NCBI GenBank assembly: GCA_001689515.1
Contig: LUJR01000045.1
Span: 91,272-155,271, forward strand
Direction of reading: 5' to 3'
Length of the DNA: 64,000 nt
From: Bacteroidales bacterium M7
GTDB lineage: Bacteria > Bacteroidota > Bacteroidia > Bacteroidales > Muribaculaceae
Below are positions 53,782 to 62,902 of the stretch, in pieces; within the stretch, counting starts at the first letter, position 1, and each line of letters opens with the position of its first letter. The notes beneath the pieces were generated by a model that was given only the letters and a program-made list of their open reading frames with translations, was not told the DNA's origin and searched no databases. The position numbers were made by a program, and so were the translations under genes.

Positions 53782-53831
53782 CGGCATATCCCTACAAATT
53801 TGGCGGTGTTTTTGAGTGCTGAGACACCGAC

Positions 53832-54215
53832 TTAAAGGACAAGGGTGGTGAATAGGCGGTCAAAGGTGGTGGCGAGGTCGGTGGTGGTGCCCGGGTGGGG
53901 GCGCGAGGTCTGGAGGCATGCGCTTTTCCAGGCTGTCAGCCAGCGGAACCGTTCTTCGGCGCGGTAGTCGGCAAATGGTCCGGTCTTGACAGTCATGTCC
54001 GCTACGCGAGACATCCCTTGAAGCTGGGATATGATTTCTTCGTGGGTGTGGGGGCAGCGGAATGCTTCAAGACGCTTGGTCGGGAGGCTGATGGCAAGGC
54101 GCAGCCAGTTGCGCCGCTTGCACATCATTATGAGACCGATGTTGACAAACTCGCCACGCTCCTCGTCAGGCATATAACGCACCACGGCGTATTCATATAG
54201 GTCGGTTTCGGGCAT
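53832..54215 (-). CDS. DUF3037 protein, HipA-kinase partner
   Basis: The 127-residue protein (start MPETDLYEYAVV; ATGs at 54245 and 54251 are alternatives) matches DUF3037 with YEYAVVRYMPDEERGEFVNIGLIMMC. These small proteins are usually found next to HipA-like kinases and are of unknown activity. It overlaps the end of the kinase gene by about 23 bases. Its GC is much higher than that of the patatin gene upstream. Confidence 0.82.
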   Translation of the reverse strand: MPETDLYEYAVVRYMPDEERGEFVNIGLIMMCKRRNWLRLAISLPTKRLEAFRCPHTHEEIISQLQGMSRVADMTVKTGPFADYRAEERFRWLTAWKSACLQTSRPHPGTTTDLATTFDRLFTTLVL

Positions 54216-54993
54216 CGGCGGTATGGGTGATGAATATGTCGGCATTGGCAAGCCTTGTTGTCAGAAATTTCAGATACACTTCTCGCAACTCTTCGGGAGA
54301 GCCGGGCGCACCCTCCCATTGCAGCCAGTCGTCAGGGATGAGGTTGACGATGGCTTCAAGTTTCTCAGGTGTCAGCATCGCGATGGCTCGGGCATGAGCT
54401 TCTTCAAGCATTGATGCCTTGGGGAGCATCACATGGTCTTTGATATAGGGAAACGGCGTAAGGGCAGCTTTCTCCGGGTCGTTCCACGAGTGGTGGAAGT
54501 AGAGCGATGCCCCGTGGTCTATGAGCCATATCTCACGGTTGCGCCAGATGAGGGTGTTGGTGTTGCGGGCAGTTCGGTCTATGTTGGTCAGGAAAGCATC
54601 GAGCCACACTATAGTCGATGCCTCCATGGGGTCTATGTCGTTGGCGTAGGGGTCGAAGGTCATGGTGCCGTTGAGGTAGTGGAGCCCCAGATTGAGTCCT
54701 TGGCTCCAGCGCAGCAGGTCCTGTATCTCCTCGTCGGCTTCGGTGCGCCCGAAGTCCTCGTCAAGATGCAGAAACACCAGTTCAGGCACTTTCAGACCGA
54801 GCGCGCGAGCCACCTCACCGCCGATAAGTTCGGCAATAAGAGCCTTGGTTCCGTGTCCCGCGCCGCGGAACTTCACCACATAGCGGAAGCCGTCGTCAGC
54901 CTCCATCAGCCCGGGCAGCGACCCGCCCTCGCGCAGCGGCGCGATATACCTCACCGCCCTCTGCGTCCGCAGCTCCATGTCATTTTTGTCCAT
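54193..54993 (-). CDS. HipA-family kinase
   Basis: The 266-residue protein starts at the ATG before MDKNDMELRTQ; a longer frame overlaps the upstream gene by 11 bases. It has kinase-like motifs: YVVKFRGAGHGTKALIAELI (ATP-binding and helix), WLDAFLTNIDRTARNTNTLIW (catalytic-loop Asp and Asn) and WLIDHGASLYFHH (metal-binding Asp). HipA kinases phosphorylate translation factors and can act as toxins; this short subgroup pairs with DUF3037 rather than HipB. Confidence 0.85.
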   Translation of the reverse strand: MDKNDMELRTQRAVRYIAPLREGGSLPGLMEADDGFRYVVKFRGAGHGTKALIAELIGGEVARALGLKVPELVFLHLDEDFGRTEADEEIQDLLRWSQGLNLGLHYLNGTMTFDPYANDIDPMEASTIVWLDAFLTNIDRTARNTNTLIWRNREIWLIDHGASLYFHHSWNDPEKAALTPFPYIKDHVMLPKASMLEEAHARAIAMLTPEKLEAIVNLIPDDWLQWEGAPGSPEELREVYLKFLTTRLANADIFITHTADARNRPI

Positions 54994-55015
54994 AACAAAC
55001 CGATAGTTCAGTGTT

Positions 55016-55708
55016 TTATATCTCACATATCAATGTGGGAAGCACTCCGTTTTTTATTCCATATCGGAGGGAGCAAGATTTGTCTTGAATCTGATGCGCA
55101 ATCCATATCTCGTCTACTATAGGTGTGAATAATAGTGCCCGGGATAAGTATTCGATCATCTCATTGTATGTGAAAGGAACAGTTCCTATGAAATGATAGG
55201 AACGTCCACTCGCTAATATATACCCTGTTCTACCAAGAAACTTGCATACAGCTTTGACGATATCTGTGTTAGTGCCATCAAACGGGATATGGAAATCAAG
55301 CATCGGGATATGTTTTATAGAGCCATCTATAAGTTTTACCTCGGAATTAATAGATTTCCTGTCCCCTTCAGCTTTTATTGATTGAAGAGAGCCGATTTCC
55401 GATACTGGAATTTCCGATACTGGAATTTCCGATATAAGATGAATCTTGTTATGTCTCAAGGATGAGCTTAGGCAGGTTTCTGACCAATTAGGGTTGTTTA
55501 TGCAGCTCAGCATTATGCCGTTCCAAAACGGCACATTGTGTTCCGCTCTTAATTTGAGAGCGTTTTGGTAAACATCTTCGTCCTGATGAGTCCATAGATT
55601 TCCAGAGTCCTTTTTCAGGTCTTTTTGGGTCTCATAACCGATAACCTTTACAGAGGCAATCTCTGGATTGGCATTAAGGACTTTTTTTATTATATCTATT
55701 GTTGTCAT
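55016..55708 (-). CDS. Primase-like (AEP-pattern) protein, patatin partner
   Basis: I do not recognise this 230-residue protein with certainty. The C-terminal half has LDFHIPFDG, then GYILASGRSYHFIG, then VDEIWIAHQIQDKSCSLRYG. These resemble the DxD/E, SxH and hD motifs of archaeo-eukaryotic primase folds, though the first motif reads D-x-H. An in-frame duplication gives EIPVS repeats near residues 93-104. Its start codon overlaps the patatin stop (TAATG), so the two are coupled. AT-rich. Confidence 0.5.
   Translation of the reverse strand: MTTIDIIKKVLNANPEIASVKVIGYETQKDLKKDSGNLWTHQDEDVYQNALKLRAEHNVPFWNGIMLSCINNPNWSETCLSSSLRHNKIHLISEIPVSEIPVSEIGSLQSIKAEGDRKSINSEVKLIDGSIKHIPMLDFHIPFDGTNTDIVKAVCKFLGRTGYILASGRSYHFIGTVPFTYNEMIEYLSRALLFTPIVDEIWIAHQIQDKSCSLRYGIKNGVLPTLICEI
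55396..55434. repeat. 15-bp in-frame tandem repeat
   Basis: TTTCCGATACTGGAA stands twice in full (55396-55410 and 55411-55425), then in part. Each unit encodes five residues of the EIPVS repeat, so a change in copy number keeps the frame. Confidence 0.8.
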
Positions 55709-57768
55709 TATTTCAAATATGTAGAATTTGGTCGGAATGCCTGATCAACTCCTCTAAATAACTCGGCTGGCAGATTGACCAAACCACGATTTTTCTTTTC
55801 TGATAGAGTGAGGTCTCTAATAGTATATAATTCGACGTCTGTAAATGCAGAGTCGATATCTGATACGACTATAGCTGGTACAGCATCTATTTCGGGGTTG
55901 TCTTTGTGGAGTTTGAGACATCTAGCATTCCCTTTGATTACGATGAGGCCGTGATGAGGATTGTCCTCAACTATGATAGGTGTCATGATTGACTCTTTGC
56001 CATCATTCATTATCAGTTTGGACAGGTGGTATAAAGGTATGCCGGAGTTGTCATATAGATGTTTTATATGTCTTAATTCTTTATATTTTAGGCTGCGAAC
56101 AGTGTCTTTAAGAAAGTGAAGTTTGCTTATGGGTACATCTTCAAATTTAAAATGGGCATTTTTATATTGTGGGATATCTTTTAGTAGTTCAAATGCGGTG
56201 TTTTTGTCTAACTTCTTTAAAGATAAAGCTTCGGGATGGCTGTTGTCGTCATCAATGCCTAATCTCTCCATGATTACTTTTATGAACTGACTGTCTATTG
56301 TGTCATTGTAGACTTTGGCTTTAAATCCAGTGGATTGGTCTGCATGGGAGTCTTCAAATACCACACATTTGAAATCAGAGCTTTTGCAGAAAAAGAACCC
56401 TTGGATCAGTTTTTCGGGTGGTACGGGATGTGTTTTGCAACCGAGACTCTCTATTAGCCTCTTTTTTGCCCCTTGTGCCTCATCATTGGACGAGTCGCAG
56501 TTCTGATCATAGTACACTATCACAGATGTTGATGCGTTTATCCAAGACACTATGGTCGGGAACATCGGCCATACCCAGTCAAAGTTACGGTCTGATACAT
56601 ATATTGTCTCATACGTTTCATATGACCAAAAAGCTACTTGATTATACATCTGTTCTTGGTCATGCAGCATACGGCGGGGGGGTACTGCATATTCTCGAAA
56701 GTCGTCTCTGCTGAGGTCGCTATCAGTTTTTTGTATGAAACGTTCCATCGCTTTTTTCCCTGCTTGTAGCAGTTTATTGACCTCATTTGGATTTAACATG
56801 GAGAAATCAATTGCTGATACATTGCCCACGTTTATACCGACTTCGTTGACTTTTTGTTTTCCAAAAGTTTCGTCTTCAATCCCTATCTGCTTGTGTTGTA
56901 GCTCATCGGCTCCATATATTATAGTGTCAACCAGTGACATTACATATGAAGGTAGGTCTTTGGGGTCGGACTCATTTGATTCTAATTTGAATGAAAGGGT
57001 TTGGAAATAATTAGGTTTGTCTTTTGCAATAAAATCAGGTCGGTTTGATAACATGCCTCCGTCTACATAGATAGATTCGGAGCCATCCGCTATGCTCATA
57101 CGTATGGGACTGAAATAAAATGGAATGCAGCAAGAAGCAGCTACTGCGGTCGCTACTGAAATGTCTGGTGTGTCGTCTTTGCTCCAGATTTTACATTTCT
57201 TGTTGCGTATGTCGCTGGCAAAAACATACAGAGGCAACTTAAGTTCCTGAAATGTCACATCTTCTTTCCCTGTTAATTCCTTTAACCAGATATTTACGGT
57301 GTTCTTTATATTGTCTGACTTAAAAACTCCGTATTGATGAGTTAGTGCACGCAAAGATCGCTTGATGTTTTTGATGGCGGTATGGTTTAATACATCAGAG
57401 CTATTTGTCTGGGACGTTTTCCATGAAGAAAAGAATCTTCTAATCTTTTTTGACCAGATGATTATTCTTAAAACCAATAATAAGAACCAATGAGCCTTTT
57501 TTTCTTCTACGATCGGTTTTGGTATATTTTTAAGTTCGTCGCTGTAGGCAATCTTGTTTATAAATTCGGGAGTTGCCCCCGCAGCTATGAGGGCTGCAAA
57601 TATAGCGCCAGCCGAAGTACCTGCTACTTCTGAAAAAGAAATCCCCTTTTTTATAGCTTCCTCATACGCACCAGCATATGCAATCGCACGACAGCCCCCG
57701 CCTTGGAATACCCCGAGGCAGTTAGAAAATAAAGTGGCGCAGGTTTTCCAGTTCTTGTTTTGCGACAT
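55708..57768 (-). CDS. Large patatin-like phospholipase with extra C-terminal domains
   Basis: The 686-residue protein starts with a patatin domain (about 15-330): oxyanion motif GGGCRA at 23-28, nucleophile elbow GTSAG with Ser52, and catalytic Asp in VDGGMLSN near residue 235. A middle segment (about 395-530, TIYVSDRNFDWVWPMFP through FKCVVFE) looks like a PLD-type or other alpha/beta module. The last 130 residues contain LIVIKGNARCLKLH and AVPAIVV, resembling ParB/sulfiredoxin-like domains. Patatins serve as membrane-damaging effectors in phage defence. It is coupled to the primase-like gene and is AT-rich. Confidence 0.78.
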   Translation of the reverse strand: MSQNKNWKTCATLFSNCLGVFQGGGCRAIAYAGAYEEAIKKGISFSEVAGTSAGAIFAALIAAGATPEFINKIAYSDELKNIPKPIVEEKKAHWFLLLVLRIIIWSKKIRRFFSSWKTSQTNSSDVLNHTAIKNIKRSLRALTHQYGVFKSDNIKNTVNIWLKELTGKEDVTFQELKLPLYVFASDIRNKKCKIWSKDDTPDISVATAVAASCCIPFYFSPIRMSIADGSESIYVDGGMLSNRPDFIAKDKPNYFQTLSFKLESNESDPKDLPSYVMSLVDTIIYGADELQHKQIGIEDETFGKQKVNEVGINVGNVSAIDFSMLNPNEVNKLLQAGKKAMERFIQKTDSDLSRDDFREYAVPPRRMLHDQEQMYNQVAFWSYETYETIYVSDRNFDWVWPMFPTIVSWINASTSVIVYYDQNCDSSNDEAQGAKKRLIESLGCKTHPVPPEKLIQGFFFCKSSDFKCVVFEDSHADQSTGFKAKVYNDTIDSQFIKVIMERLGIDDDNSHPEALSLKKLDKNTAFELLKDIPQYKNAHFKFEDVPISKLHFLKDTVRSLKYKELRHIKHLYDNSGIPLYHLSKLIMNDGKESIMTPIIVEDNPHHGLIVIKGNARCLKLHKDNPEIDAVPAIVVSDIDSAFTDVELYTIRDLTLSEKKNRGLVNLPAELFRGVDQAFRPNSTYLK

Positions 57769-57835
57769 GGAGTATTACCGATTAAAATCTTGATAAAGTA
57801 TCATATGGTGTGAAATATATTATGTCTATACTACA

Positions 57836-57843
57836 CAAATGTA
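57836..57843 (-). promoter_or_regulatory. -7 promoter box for the patatin cluster
   Basis: The minus strand reads TACATTTG. It lies just after the end of the MG2-like gene, with the start near 57829, about 60 bases before the patatin ATG. Confidence 0.35.
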
Positions 57844-57850
57844 AAATAAA

Positions 57851-59416
57851 TTATTCTGATTCCCACATTTTATTCATAAAATAATTTTTGCATTCCAAAG
57901 ATTCCTTTTTTGCTGTGAAGGTCTGGTATAGCAGTCCGTCTTCGTCAGGATTGAGGAACTTGTGCCTTGGATAATATCCTCTCGTTTTCCATAAGCCGTT
58001 TTTACGCAAAAGATCTTCTTCGGAATATTTCGGGCCAGTATATTCTATAATCTTGATATCTAATAGATAATCGATTGGGTGATTCCCTCCGGTATATTTT
58101 ACTATAGTGTAGCTTTTCCCTTTTATTGGGCGAGATATTTTCATTGGCGCGTAGCTGGCATCTATAGGATGATGGGTATATCCAGCCACATAGTCGTTGA
58201 GGAAAGATGTGCCATACCCGGCTGGACAGCCGCAGACCCATGCTCCTCCATGCAATGTCGATATGCTGTCAAGATAACCCAGCACCTTGTTGCGTTTCGG
58301 GTATCTGCCGGCATTTCCTTTAACAACAATCTCATCAAGGCGCATTACATGACGTCCGGCATAGTCGAGGGTGTCGTCATCCTCTGTGACGGAATCCGTC
58401 TTTGCGAGTATCGGAAAATAGAGGTCCTTTGAATGCCGGCGCACATCGGCAATCATCTTGAACGGGTCTTGGAACTCCAACTGCGGCTTCATTTTCTGAC
58501 CCGACACAGGTTTCAGCAGCATGTCCCGCCCCAAGGAAGCCGCCATGTCGGAGGGTATTTCAAAATGGCCGTCCGCCGTTGTGGAGACTATGTTCAGGCT
58601 GCCTTCCTTGGCGGTGTAGTCAAACACGTTTATAAGCTGACCGTCCAAAGGGATGCGGGTGTTTTTCTTGCCCGACTTCAATCTGCCAGCCACAGCACCG
58701 TCGGAAAGGAAACGGCTTCCGGCTATTACCTTTGATGCGGGCTTCTTCTTTCGGATGCCTACGCAGTGGGAGAGTATATCAAGATTGGATGGAGGGTAGT
58801 CATACAGGCGGTCGTACACGCTGAGGGCGACCCTCGCCTTGACGGGATTGCCGTCAGGGTCGGTGATTCTGATTCTTGCCTTTACCTTGCTGCGGGTATG
58901 ATATTCGGCACTGTCAATCTCCACTGTTGCAACGAGCGTGGGGAAATCTTCGGGAATATCACCCTGTTCAACGCCGTTTCTATGCAATCCCGACACGAAC
59001 TTTTGGGCTTCCGGCAGTTCGTTGACAATAAGCAGCCGCTTAGGTGTCATCACTGTGTCGGCGAGCCCCAGTGTGTTCCTTGTGTGGACGTACATCCTGT
59101 ACTCTCCCGTCTGCCAGTCGTCTCCCACATAGACCTGCCCCGCGCACTCGCCGTTGATTACAGGATATTTCTCCTGCCACACCACGCTGTCGGCGGGATT
59201 GACGATTTCGACAAAGGCGGTGTGTGCCTCGTCCGATAGCCCAAATGTGGAATCATTCAGCATGAAGCACTTGAACCACAGGTCCTCGCATGTCTCGTAG
59301 ATGCCCTTGCTTGTGAATATGTGAGCGAAGTCGCGGGCAGAGACACGTATAGGGGCTGCCAACGCAAGCAATAGCAACAGCATCGCGATATTATGTATGT
59401 GGTGGAATTTGTTCAT
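57851..59416 (-). CDS. MG2-like exported protein, TonB-receptor associated
   Basis: The 521-residue protein is read from MNKFHHIHNIAMLLLL, which opens the signal peptide. The N-terminal part (HIFTSKGIYETCEDLWFKCFM, YRMYVHTRN) and the middle (KVKARIRITDPDGNPVKARVALSVYD) resemble macroglobulin MG2 domains. DEIVVKGNAGRYPKRNKVLGYLDS near 330-355 is like a receptor plug entry. Proteins of this type accompany outer-membrane receptors in Bacteroidetes, and it follows the broken receptor by 63 bases. Function unknown. Confidence 0.65.
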   Translation of the reverse strand: MNKFHHIHNIAMLLLLLALAAPIRVSARDFAHIFTSKGIYETCEDLWFKCFMLNDSTFGLSDEAHTAFVEIVNPADSVVWQEKYPVINGECAGQVYVGDDWQTGEYRMYVHTRNTLGLADTVMTPKRLLIVNELPEAQKFVSGLHRNGVEQGDIPEDFPTLVATVEIDSAEYHTRSKVKARIRITDPDGNPVKARVALSVYDRLYDYPPSNLDILSHCVGIRKKKPASKVIAGSRFLSDGAVAGRLKSGKKNTRIPLDGQLINVFDYTAKEGSLNIVSTTADGHFEIPSDMAASLGRDMLLKPVSGQKMKPQLEFQDPFKMIADVRRHSKDLYFPILAKTDSVTEDDDTLDYAGRHVMRLDEIVVKGNAGRYPKRNKVLGYLDSISTLHGGAWVCGCPAGYGTSFLNDYVAGYTHHPIDASYAPMKISRPIKGKSYTIVKYTGGNHPIDYLLDIKIIEYTGPKYSEEDLLRKNGLWKTRGYYPRHKFLNPDEDGLLYQTFTAKKESLECKNYFMNKMWESE

Positions 59417-59479
59417 CGTTTCCTGTTCGTTTATCTTTGCCAACGCCGTTTTGACGGTAAATGTTGGATTTCTCCACGT

Positions 59480-61601
59480 CTATTTCAAAATGGCACTTTT
59501 GGATGATTCTCCCTTGCTGACCTCATTGTATTGGTCTACCTTTTTGCCGTATCCAAACGTATAGGTGGCGGACAGTGAAAACCTCATGTGGCTTTGGATG
59601 GAGTTAATCGAGCGGCTGTAGTCATAGTATTCGGATTTTAGTTCCTGTCTTGAGCCGTGCCAGCTTTTCCGGAAGAAATTATAGGCTGTGGCACTGACAT
59701 TCCACCTCCCGTTGCCCCATCCTGCCTGTAGCTCGTACTGTTCTCCGGCATCCACTCCTCATACTCTGCCTGTGTGGCTGGATAGTGCCGTTTGAGGGAG
59801 TACGAGCCGACAAAGAAGAAGTTCTTGATGTAGTAGGACGCTTGGATGCGTCCGTTAAAGTCGTCTATCGAATACCTATAGGCTCCGTTTGTGCGATAAA
59901 TCCAGTATTGAGGAATTAGGCTGACTACCAGGCTGCCGTTGAAGAATTTTGCAGTGGCATTAAGGTTGAACATCAATGCGCGGTAGTTGCCGCCGTTGGT
60001 GTATTTCTTCAGCATCGTGCCGTCTGGAGCTGTAGGCATGTACACCGTCACACATCGGTCATCGAAATTGAACAGTCCCCCGTTGGCGGCGAGTTGCCAT
60101 CTGTTGTTTGGCAGCCATGTGTAGGTGAGGGTGCAGTTCATGTACTTGTAATCCTTAAGTCCGGGTGTTCCCGTGACCCACATGAGTTCATCTTGTCTGA
60201 GCATGTTGGGGCTTTTCTGAGACGCGTCGGGGACATCCTTGCCATAGTTCCACGACAGGGTCAGGAGATGCTTCTGTGCCGGCATGTAATTGGCATAGGC
60301 GTTAATCTGGGGGAAGTTGTCGGTGCTTGATATTCCGCTTATGCTGTTTTTCTCCCATGCCCAGCCTATTTCTCCTCCCGCCTGTATCTTGTCAAGTGTG
60401 AGGTCGTAGTGCATCCCGGCAAAATAAGCCTGTACGTCGTATCTCTGGGTGGATGGGGTGTTGCCCGTATATGATATGTCATTACGCCTCCAGACTCCAG
60501 ACCCGAACAGCATCACCCTGTTATGACCATCTATCTGGAATGATAGCCTCGGGGTGATATGGAGGTCGTGGGAATTCTCAGCCGCATTGTTGGTTATGGA
60601 AAAATCCGAAGCTGATTTGTAACTGTATTCGGTCGTATTGTGTCCGTAGGTGTATATAATCTCGGTCTGTAAAGAGAACTGTTTGGAGAGAGAGAAGAAA
60701 AAATCACCATTGTACCCTGCTGTTAGATTCTTGGCTGATGACCTTTGATGGGAGACTTCTGCGGGGATGATGTCGGGTGAGTAAGCTTTTGAATTTGAAG
60801 ACTCGTCGACGGGTGTGGTGGCATAGTTGAAATTCACACGGTTTGATGCCTGTATCTTCGATGAGGAGTACAGCGCCCGGAAAGCCACATTGTTGGCGTT
60901 GTTCCTGAAACGGGAGCCGTCTGTGTCAGTGTGGCGTGTCATTGTCTTTTGTCCCTCATTGAACAAGTCCGGTAAGCGGAACGTCTCGATATTGTCAGTC
61001 CCCCATGCCGGTCGGTCAGGTATGACTCATCGGCATATATGTCATAAGTCATGGATTTGTATGCCATCTTGGAATAAAGCGATGCGTCGGTACTGTTGAC
61101 GCAGAATTGCTTTGCAGCCTTGACTTTTGTATAGCCCCCGTATTCATACTTTTGCATGATGAAGTTTACAACGTATCTTGCGCCCTTGAATCGTGCATCG
61201 GTGGGATGATTGTATAGCTCCACCCGCTTGACATCCTGAGTCCTTAGACCGTCCAGATCTTGTGGCGTCGCTTCGTTATAGTCTATGAAGATCGCCACCT
61301 GTTGTCCGGCGATAGTCTTTACGGTCAAAGAGGCAAGGTCTACATCGAGTTGCGGAATAGCCATAAGCCCGAGGAGTGATACCGCGTTTTGGGCTGCGTT
61401 TTTCTGCCGTGTTGCCGGGATATACGTTGACACGGCTGCCGATGTACGTTGGTTCTCAGCCTCAATGACAACTTCACTAAGCTGCTGCGATTGGAGAGTG
61501 TCGGTATGCAGGCTTATGGCACTGCATACGGTTGCCGTGCATATCAGCGAGTAAAAAGAAATGGATCGATATATGGCTTTACCGAGAGATAGAGTGCTCA
61601 T
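59480..61601 (-). pseudogene. Outer-membrane TonB-receptor-like barrel, two frameshifts
   Basis: Three frames join to about 707 residues, close to the intact 697-residue barrel at 3059-5152. The first (61601 to about 61004) has the signal region and plug-like QQLSEVVIEAENQ and DVKRVELYNHPTDARFKGARYVVNFIM. The second (to about 59758) and third (to 59480) carry barrel strands. One base appears missing in a run of five C (61000-61004, five G on the coding strand) and one near 59757. Either it is a decayed gene, a phase-variable one (G-run), or the assembly has errors. Confidence 0.8.
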
Positions 61602-61629
61602 TCTGACAATATGTATCTTGAAAGATGTA

Positions 61630-61637
61630 CAAAGATA
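61630..61637 (-). promoter_or_regulatory. -7 promoter box for the frameshifted receptor
   Basis: The minus strand reads TATCTTTG. The predicted start is near 61623, about 20 bases before the ATG at 61601. Confidence 0.4.
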
Positions 61638-61726
61638 ACGATTCTTATCAATTCTGGGGTTTTGAGAAACGAACATATGTGGGAACGGATTCTTTTTGTT
61701 ATCTTTACAACCCCAAAACATCTTGA

Positions 61727-62665
61727 ATGGAAGGTAGTGACAATAGTAATGCAATGGCGGAGGAGGCGAAATCGTCGGCTCTGAAGCCTATAGAGACTCT
61801 GATCCATGTCATCAGGGGGCTGCAGGTCATGCTTGACAGCGACTTGGCGAGGCTCTACGGGGTGGAGACACGAGTTCTAAATCAAGCAGTGAAGCGTAAT
61901 ATTGAGAGGTTTCCTAATGATTTTATGTTCCAGCTCACTAAAGATGAGTCTCAAAACTTGATGTCAGGTTCAAAATCACAGATTGTGATCTTGAAAGACA
62001 AACGGGGCAGCAATTTCAAATACCAGCCGTACGTCTTCACAGAAAATGGAGTCGCCATGTTAAGCGGCGTATTACGCTCAGAAGCAGCCATTGAAGTTAA
62101 TATAAGGATTATGCGGGCTTTTACTGCCATGCGTAATTTTATGACAAGCAATGCTCATGTTTTCCAACGGCTTGAGGCTGTGGAGCATCATCAGCTGCTT
62201 TTGCAGAGGCATCAGAGCGAGACCGACATGAGGATTGACGAGGTGCTGACGCGGCTTGAAAGTAAGGAGGCTGAGCCTATAGAGGGATTCTTCTTTGACG
62301 GGCAGATATTTGATGCTTATGCTCTTGTGTCGGATCTGGTCAGGAAAGCGCGACGGAGGATAGTGCTCATAGATAATTATGTGGATGACAAGGTGCTGAG
62401 AGTATTGGATAAGCGTGGCGATGATATTTCTGCTACGATATATACTGATCCAAGGCATTCGCATATATCGCTTGACTTGAGCAAACACAATGCGCAATAT
62501 CCTCATATTGAGGTACGCAACTGTGCGAATGTCCATGACCGATTTCTCATCGTGGATGATGCTGTGTATTTTATCGGAGGCTCGATTAAAGATCTCGGAA
62601 AGAAGATAGTGGCGTTCAGTCGGATGAGCCAGAATCCCGATGATATTATTGCAAACCTCAGATAA
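61727..62665 (+). CDS. ORF6N-domain protein with PLD-like C-terminus
   Basis: The 312-residue protein has an N-terminal ORF6N domain (about 25-115: IRGLQVMLDSDLARLYGVETRVLNQAVKRN and RGSNFKYQPYVFTENGVAMLSGVL), a short helical link and a C-terminal segment with RRRIVLIDNYVDD and VHDRFLIVDDAVYFIGGSIKDLGKK. The latter fits a phospholipase D-like nuclease half-motif lacking the full HKD. ORF6N proteins are common in phages and mobile islands and often bind DNA. No phage genes are adjacent. Confidence 0.85.
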   Translation: MEGSDNSNAMAEEAKSSALKPIETLIHVIRGLQVMLDSDLARLYGVETRVLNQAVKRNIERFPNDFMFQLTKDESQNLMSGSKSQIVILKDKRGSNFKYQPYVFTENGVAMLSGVLRSEAAIEVNIRIMRAFTAMRNFMTSNAHVFQRLEAVEHHQLLLQRHQSETDMRIDEVLTRLESKEAEPIEGFFFDGQIFDAYALVSDLVRKARRRIVLIDNYVDDKVLRVLDKRGDDISATIYTDPRHSHISLDLSKHNAQYPHIEVRNCANVHDRFLIVDDAVYFIGGSIKDLGKKIVAFSRMSQNPDDIIANLR

Positions 62666-62677
62666 TGTGCATATAAA

Positions 62678-62902
62678 ATGAAACTGGGACGCAGTGCCAA
62701 GCAGTCTATTGTGGCATTCCTGTTTTTTCTTATGATGGCTGCGGTGTATGGTGCTCTGATTGCCGCCTGCAATCAGTTGCTCCGCCACTATGGATTGCTC
62801 AGTCAATTCTCTAAGGTCTCCCTTATTGTGGTGATGGTGATAGGTTTTTACCTTATATTCCGATGGTTTTGCCGTCGGCTTGATACGATTGTTAAACGAT
62901 GA
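62678..62902 (+). CDS. Small two-helix membrane protein
   Basis: The 74-residue protein has two hydrophobic segments (about 10-32 and 45-63) and a basic C-terminus. It follows the ORF6N gene by 12 bases and overlaps the next gene by four bases (ATGA), so it is probably expressed with the PH-like membrane protein. Function unknown. Confidence 0.6.
   Translation: MKLGRSAKQSIVAFLFFLMMAAVYGALIAACNQLLRHYGLLSQFSKVSLIVVMVIGFYLIFRWFCRRLDTIVKR

Noticed and set aside
61727..62665. Prophage remnant around the ORF6N gene
   Set aside because: ORF6N domains occur in phages, but no integrase, structural or lysis gene and no attachment repeats are nearby.
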